From Rhodospirillales bacterium (GTDB lineage: Bacteria; Pseudomonadota; Alphaproteobacteria; ATCC43930; CGMCC-115725), in NCBI GenBank assembly GCA_015654725.1, contig JAATGI010000434.1, positions 1 to 13,393 of the forward strand: a DNA stretch of 13,393 nucleotides, written 5' to 3'. Positions 9,765 to 13,393 of this stretch are shown here, in pieces; position 1 is the first letter of the stretch, and each line of letters opens with the position of its first letter. The notes beneath the pieces were generated by a model that was not told the DNA's origin, did no database searches, and was given only the letters and a program-made list of their open reading frames with translations. The position numbers were made by a program, and so were the translations under genes.

Positions 9765-12614
9765 CTATTTCGCGGGACCGCAAACGTCGATCAGCGGCGC
9801 GCTTCCGGGGTAGCCAGCGAAGTTCATTTCATCCCGGCTCAAATGCGAGAGCGGGCCGAGGCGCCGGCCGCAAACCTCGTCGAGCAGGTCGCCTGGCATC
9901 ATCGTGGCGAAGCGGATGTCCACGACAAGCGCGGCCTCATCGGCCTTGGCGATGGCGATTCGCGTGCCGTCGGGGCTGAAAGCTTCCGCATTGAGTTCGA
10001 CGCCGTTGGTCAGCACCGCGACCTCGCGCTGCGTCGCGACATCCCAGATGCGCAGCCCGCCATCGGCGGCGATCGTCGCGATACGCCGCCCGTCGGGGCT
10101 GTAGACGGCATTCTTGATCTCGATGGCGTGATTGAAGACCGCCTTCTCCTGCCCGGTCGCGACATCCCAGATGCGCGCCGTGCGATCCGTGGAGGTCGTC
10201 AGAATGTTCTCGCCGTCCGGGCTATAGGCGACCGAGTTGATGCGTTGGATGAAATTGGCGCCCGTTTGAGCGTCGCCATGCAGCGTGGCGATCTGTTGCC
10301 CGCTCGTTGCATCCCAAATGCGCACGGTCAAATCCGACGAGCCGGTGACGATGCGCGCGCCGTCGGGGCTGAACGCGGCGGCGAACACCGTGTTGGTATG
10401 GCCGCGCAGTTCGAGGATTTCCTTCCCGCTCGCGGCATCCCAGACGCGCGCCGTGCGGTCGGCCGAGGCGGTCACGACGCGCTTGCCGTCGGGACTGAAC
10501 GCCGCCGAATAGACAAAGCCCTGGTGGCCGCGCAACGCGGCGATCCCCCGGCCGCTGACGGCATCCCAAACCCGCGCCGTACCGTCGAGCGAGGCGGTCA
10601 CGATGAAGGCGCCGTCGCGGCTGAATTCGACCCAATCGAGGCCGCCGTCATGCCCGATCAGCGTCAGCAACGCCTTGCCCGTCGCCGCGTCCCACACCCG
10701 CGCGGTCTTGTCCAGCGACGCGGTCGCGACACGCTCGCCGTCAGGGCTGAAGGCGACCGCGCGGACATTGCCTTCGTGTCCGGCCAGAACGACGCCGACC
10801 GCCTCCTCCCGCGCATCCCAAACACGAGCGGTCGTATCCGCCGAGGCGGTGACAACCTGCGTGCCATCCGGGCTGAACGCCGCCCATCCGACAGCGCCTT
10901 CGTGCCCATGGAAGACGACGAGTTTCCTGGTTAGCGCGGCGTCCCAGGTTTGCGCCGTCCCGTCCGACCCTGCGGTGACGATGCTCTTACCGTCAGGGCT
11001 GAACGCGGCCGTGCTGATCGCATCGTCGCCGCCCTGCAGCAGCGCCAGCCGATTGCCGGTCGCGGCATCCAACACGCGCACCGTATTGTCGCCCATGACC
11101 GCGACCAAGCGCTTGCCGTCTGTGTCGAAGAGCGCCGAGAATACGGGATTGCCGGCTTCCTGCCATGAGGACAACTGCTTGCCGGTGGCGGCGTCCCAGA
11201 TGCGGATGGTGGCGTCCGCGGACGCGGTCAGCGCTCGCTGCCCGTCGGGACTGAAGACCGCGGAATTCACGCCGAGTTCGTGTCCCTTGAGCGTGGCGAT
11301 CCGCCGGCCGGTCCCGGCATCCCAAATGATGGCGGTGGCGTCGTCGGACGCGCTGACGACGCGCGCGCCGTCGGGGCTGTAGACGGCACTCGCCACCGGC
11401 GCGTCATGGCCGCTCAACACGATGATTTGCGCGAGTGTAGCGGCATCCCAGATGCGCACCGTCTTATCGGCGGAAGCCGTGACGATATGCGCTCCGTCGG
11501 GGCTGAACGCGGCCGAGGTGACCGTATCCTCATGGCCGCGCAAGACGCCTTGCTCCTTGCCGCTGGCGGCATCCCAGATACGCGCCGTCCTATCTTCGGA
11601 GGCGGTGACGAGGCGTTTCCCATCCGGGCTGAACGCCGCCGAGCGGACGATTTTTTCATGCCCGCCAAGCACCACGCGCCAATGCGTCTGGCTGACGATT
11701 TTGGCGAGCACCGCCGCCGGGATCGAGGTCGCGACCGCGTCCTTGTCGAGCGCGAATTCGAGGCGCGCGGCGTGAGCGGCCAGGCGAATCGCGCCGTCGT
11801 TGTCGCCCTGGGACAGCTCGCCGGTGGCCAACTCCGCGACCAGGTTGTTGCGTTGGGTTGCCGCCTGCTTCGTCTCGCTGACCGCGACGCGCCATTCCCA
11901 ACCGGCGGCGACGAGCAGCAGCGCGAGCGCCGCGATCGCCGACCAGGCGAGGCTGAGCGCGCGGCGGTGTTGCTGCAGCTCCCGCGACAGCAGGTCTTCC
12001 TTCGCGATGCCGTGGATCGCCGCGGCGAAATCGGCCGCTAGGTCGATGAATCTGGCATCGCCCCGGGCGTCGCGATAGGAACGAAGATCGATCCAGAGCG
12101 GCTCGTCCGACAGCCGTTGCTTGAGCGAGGGCGGTAGCGGCGCCGAGTCCGGCGAGCGGAAGCCCCCCGCCGTCTCGTCCCAATTCAGCTCGCCCGCGGT
12201 CAGCGCGACGAGCACGGTGTCGGCGCTCTTGTGAGCGAGCCACCAGGCAAGCTCCCGATCGACCCAAAAGGATGCCGCTGACTCAGGCGAGGCAAGGAGG
12301 ATCAGATAGCGCGATTGGGTCAACGCCTGCTCGATCGCCCCCCAGAGATGCGGGCTCGCCGCCAGGCTCGTATCGTCGCGAAATACCCGCAACGCGCGCC
12401 GCTGGTACCAGGCCTTGCCGAGTTTTTGCACGGCGGATTGCAAAATAGCCGCGACCTGCGAGTCGTGGGCGTGATTATAGGAGATGAAGGCGTCGTAGCT
12501 CCCGGCGCTCTTGCCCTCGGCGCCGTTCGCGGCAAGTCCCCCGTCCAGTCGACTGTAACCGGCGACGTCCGCCGCGAGGATTGTCGTCAACTTTCTCGCA
12601 GGCTCGGTGTTCAT
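9765..12614 (-). CDS. TIR domain - membrane segment - 14 WD40 repeats protein
   Basis: The protein has 949 residues. Residues 7-23 (RKLTTILAADVAGYSRL) match the opening of class III adenylate cyclase domains, but the rest of that domain is absent. A TIR domain follows (about 39-145): SYDAFISYNHAHDS, BB-loop-like FRDDTSLAASPHLW, LLASPESAASFWVDREL with Glu121 at the place of the NADase glutamate (compare WVHKE in SARM1). One transmembrane helix lies at about 221-239, then a helical linker with QGDNDGAIRLAAHAARLEF. From about 317 there are 14 WD40 repeats (GHE...AFSPDG...TARIWDA), enough for two propellers. A likely topology puts TIR in the cytoplasm and the propellers outside. TIR-WD40 proteins are reported or suspected in signalling and anti-phage defence; that role here is inference. 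Confidence 0.9.
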   Translation of the reverse strand: MNTEPARKLTTILAADVAGYSRLDGGLAANGAEGKSAGSYDAFISYNHAHDSQVAAILQSAVQKLGKAWYQRRALRVFRDDTSLAASPHLWGAIEQALTQSRYLILLASPESAASFWVDRELAWWLAHKSADTVLVALTAGELNWDETAGGFRSPDSAPLPPSLKQRLSDEPLWIDLRSYRDARGDARFIDLAADFAAAIHGIAKEDLLSRELQQHRRALSLAWSAIAALALLLVAAGWEWRVAVSETKQAATQRNNLVAELATGELSQGDNDGAIRLAAHAARLEFALDKDAVATSIPAAVLAKIVSQTHWRVVLGGHEKIVRSAAFSPDGKRLVTASEDRTARIWDAASGKEQGVLRGHEDTVTSAAFSPDGAHIVTASADKTVRIWDAATLAQIIVLSGHDAPVASAVYSPDGARVVSASDDATAIIWDAGTGRRIATLKGHELGVNSAVFSPDGQRALTASADATIRIWDAATGKQLSSWQEAGNPVFSALFDTDGKRLVAVMGDNTVRVLDAATGNRLALLQGGDDAISTAAFSPDGKSIVTAGSDGTAQTWDAALTRKLVVFHGHEGAVGWAAFSPDGTQVVTASADTTARVWDAREEAVGVVLAGHEGNVRAVAFSPDGERVATASLDKTARVWDAATGKALLTLIGHDGGLDWVEFSRDGAFIVTASLDGTARVWDAVSGRGIAALRGHQGFVYSAAFSPDGKRVVTASADRTARVWDAASGKEILELRGHTNTVFAAAFSPDGARIVTGSSDLTVRIWDATSGQQIATLHGDAQTGANFIQRINSVAYSPDGENILTTSTDRTARIWDVATGQEKAVFNHAIEIKNAVYSPDGRRIATIAADGGLRIWDVATQREVAVLTNGVELNAEAFSPDGTRIAIAKADEAALVVDIRFATMMPGDLLDEVCGRRLGPLSHLSRDEMNFAGYPGSAPLIDVCGPAK
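9900..11666 (-). repeat. Tandem WD40-coding repeats (14 units, about 125 bases each)
   Basis: The units recur with a period of 120-132 bases, seen as repeated GCATCCCA(A/G)A, GTCGGGGCTGAA and related stretches. They code for the WD40 blades of the TIR protein. Units 5, 12, 13 and 14 are the most diverged (unit 5 has RVLDAATG and lacks the GH pair; unit 14 ends VVDIR). Adjacent units are not identical at the DNA level, so expansion is not recent. Confidence 0.85.
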
Positions 12615-12971
12615 TCTTCGGGCAACCCCGCCTTGGCGAAGAAGGGTCGAAAATTACGGCAACCTCCGCGAAAACGCCATGACCCCACGCGATCTGCCTA
12701 AATGGCCAGGATGCCGATCCTGCAGTTGTCTATCGACCGCGCCAAGCATGGCGTTTCGTCGGCGGCGCCTCTTCGCGTTCGTGCCACCCGCGAAAGTCCG
12801 ACGGGGAGCTGCTGCCGCCGGTTACGGCGGAATATGCAGCGAGGATACGGATACATCGCCGCTCACCGGACATTTTCGGGACCCGACCGCGGAGCTTGTC
12901 TATTTGCACAGCAGTGGGGCGCGCTTTCGCTTCGTCTGAAGCGGCCGACGGCGCCCTTAAGAGACGTTTCT
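12615..12971. other. Noncoding stretch between the TIR-WD40 gene and the GMC gene
   Basis: About 357 bases must contain the minus-strand promoter of the TIR-WD40 gene. No clear -35/-10 pair, RNA gene or conserved ORF is recognised. Open frames that cross it have no family-like sequence. AAGGCGGGG lies 11-19 bases before the TIR ATG on the minus strand and may act as its ribosome site. A GC-rich hairpin near 12917-12956 is listed separately. Confidence 0.5.
12917..12956 (-). terminator. GC-rich hairpin just after the GMC oxidoreductase stop
   Basis: GGGCGC (12917-12922) pairs with GCGCCC (12951-12956), enclosing a perfect 6-bp stem CGCTTC/GAAGCG with a GTCT tetraloop (12928-12943). It lies 16-55 bases beyond the GMC stop. 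There is no T-tract on either strand, so it may be a 3'-end stabilising hairpin or a weak terminator. Confidence 0.35.
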
Positions 12972-13393
12972 CTATGCCGTGACACGGCCCTTGATCAGAT
13001 CGGCGCCTTTTTCGCCGATCATGATCGTGGGCGCGTTGGTGTTGCCGGCGGAGATCGTCGGCATGACCGACGCGTCGATGACGCGCAACCCGTCGACGCC
13101 ATGGACACGCAGTTGATCGTCCACCACCGCCAGCGGATCGTTGCCCATCTTGCAGGAGCCGGCCCAATGATGTTGCGACTGCGCCGTGTTGCGCACGTGA
13201 TCGAGAATGTCGTCCTCGGTCACGCAATCGGGTCCGGGCAACCGTTCGCGAACGATGCGCGATTTCAGCGGCTCGGTCGCGAAGATTTGGCGCATGAGCG
13301 AGAAACCTTTCACCGCGACAAGGCGATCCGGTAAGGCCTCGAGATAGTTGGGTACGATCTTCGCCATCTCTCTCGGATCGGGCGAACGCAGGC
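12972..13393 (-). CDS. GMC-family FAD oxidoreductase, C-terminal part (runs off right edge)
   Basis: This is the C-terminal 139 residues of a glucose-methanol-choline oxidoreductase, a flavoprotein that oxidises alcohols. The frame is open to the right edge, and the residues before the first ATG (LRSPDPRE) match the family's LxSxDPRE...NYL block, so the ATG at 13367 is internal. Visible hallmarks are VPNYL, the catalytic-His region TAQSQHHWAGSCKMG, the segment VHGVDGLRVIDASVMPTISAGNTNAPTIMIGEKGADLI with the second active-site position at NTN, and a short C-terminus. The likely activity is choline- or alcohol-dehydrogenase-like; the substrate cannot be told. Stop TAG is at 12972-12974. Confidence 0.9.
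   Translation of the reverse strand, partial: LRSPDPREMAKIVPNYLEALPDRLVAVKGFSLMRQIFATEPLKSRIVRERLPGPDCVTEDDILDHVRNTAQSQHHWAGSCKMGNDPLAVVDDQLRVHGVDGLRVIDASVMPTISAGNTNAPTIMIGEKGADLIKGRVTA

Noticed and set aside
9900..11666. CRISPR-like or satellite repeat array
   Set aside because: The period is about 125 bases with coding divergence and an open reading frame throughout; there is no short repeat-spacer pattern.
9843..11775. Long plus-strand open frames opposite the WD40 region
   Set aside because: They mirror the repetitive GC-rich WD40 codons; the minus-strand reading has clear TIR and WD40 domains.

Overview
The base composition, the tRNA-Gln(CUG) remnant and an alphaproteobacterial-type cyclase N-terminus on one protein suggest a high-GC alphaproteobacterium, probably near the Rhizobiales/Rhodospirillales. 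This is inferred from style, not from a search. The window holds parts or all of nine convincing protein genes and two candidate leader ORFs. One end of an MFS transporter gene runs off the left edge and one end of a GMC oxidoreductase gene runs off the right edge.

Left region (1-6991): a fluoride-responsive cluster. Three RNAs that fit the fluoride (crcB) riboswitch consensus lie within about 930 bases. They have the GGGGAUGG-type hairpin, a short P3 stem, and the conserved 3' tract UGAUGACUCCUAC that forms the pseudoknot. Copy 1 (minus strand) leads to an MFS transporter. Copy 2 (plus) leads to a universal stress protein. Copy 3 (plus) leads to an operon of a dynamin-like GTPase and two different MutS-like ATPases, joined by ATGA overlaps. 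In all three RNAs a downstream segment can pair with the CUCCUAC tract and so compete with the aptamer. In copy 1 the released segment can also pair with the 5' arm of an intrinsic terminator. In copy 2 the competing segment is itself a Shine-Dalgarno sequence. Both arrangements predict that fluoride turns expression on. Copies 2 and 3 each have a short leader ORF whose stop overlaps the start of the main gene, and neither main gene has a good ribosome site of its own. No canonical fluoride exporter (CrcB/Fluc or CLC-F) is visible here. A small membrane zinc-ribbon protein (6695-6991) follows on the same strand.

Middle (6992-8784): an integration module. A complete tyrosine recombinase is read leftward. 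Upstream of it are tandem 10-mers, a 10-bp inverted repeat, and the 3' part (anticodon arm to CCA) of a tRNA-Gln(CUG) gene that lacks its 5' half. This looks like one attachment junction, with the inserted element to its left. Whether the fluoride cluster is cargo of that element cannot be settled from the window.

Right region (8785-13393): a secreted dienelactone-hydrolase-like protein faces a 949-residue minus-strand protein. That protein has a stub of a class III cyclase N-terminus, a TIR domain with the NADase-type glutamate, one membrane segment, and fourteen WD40 repeats (enough for two seven-bladed propellers). The stop codons of these two genes are four bases apart. A noncoding stretch follows, then the C-terminal part of a GMC-family oxidoreductase.
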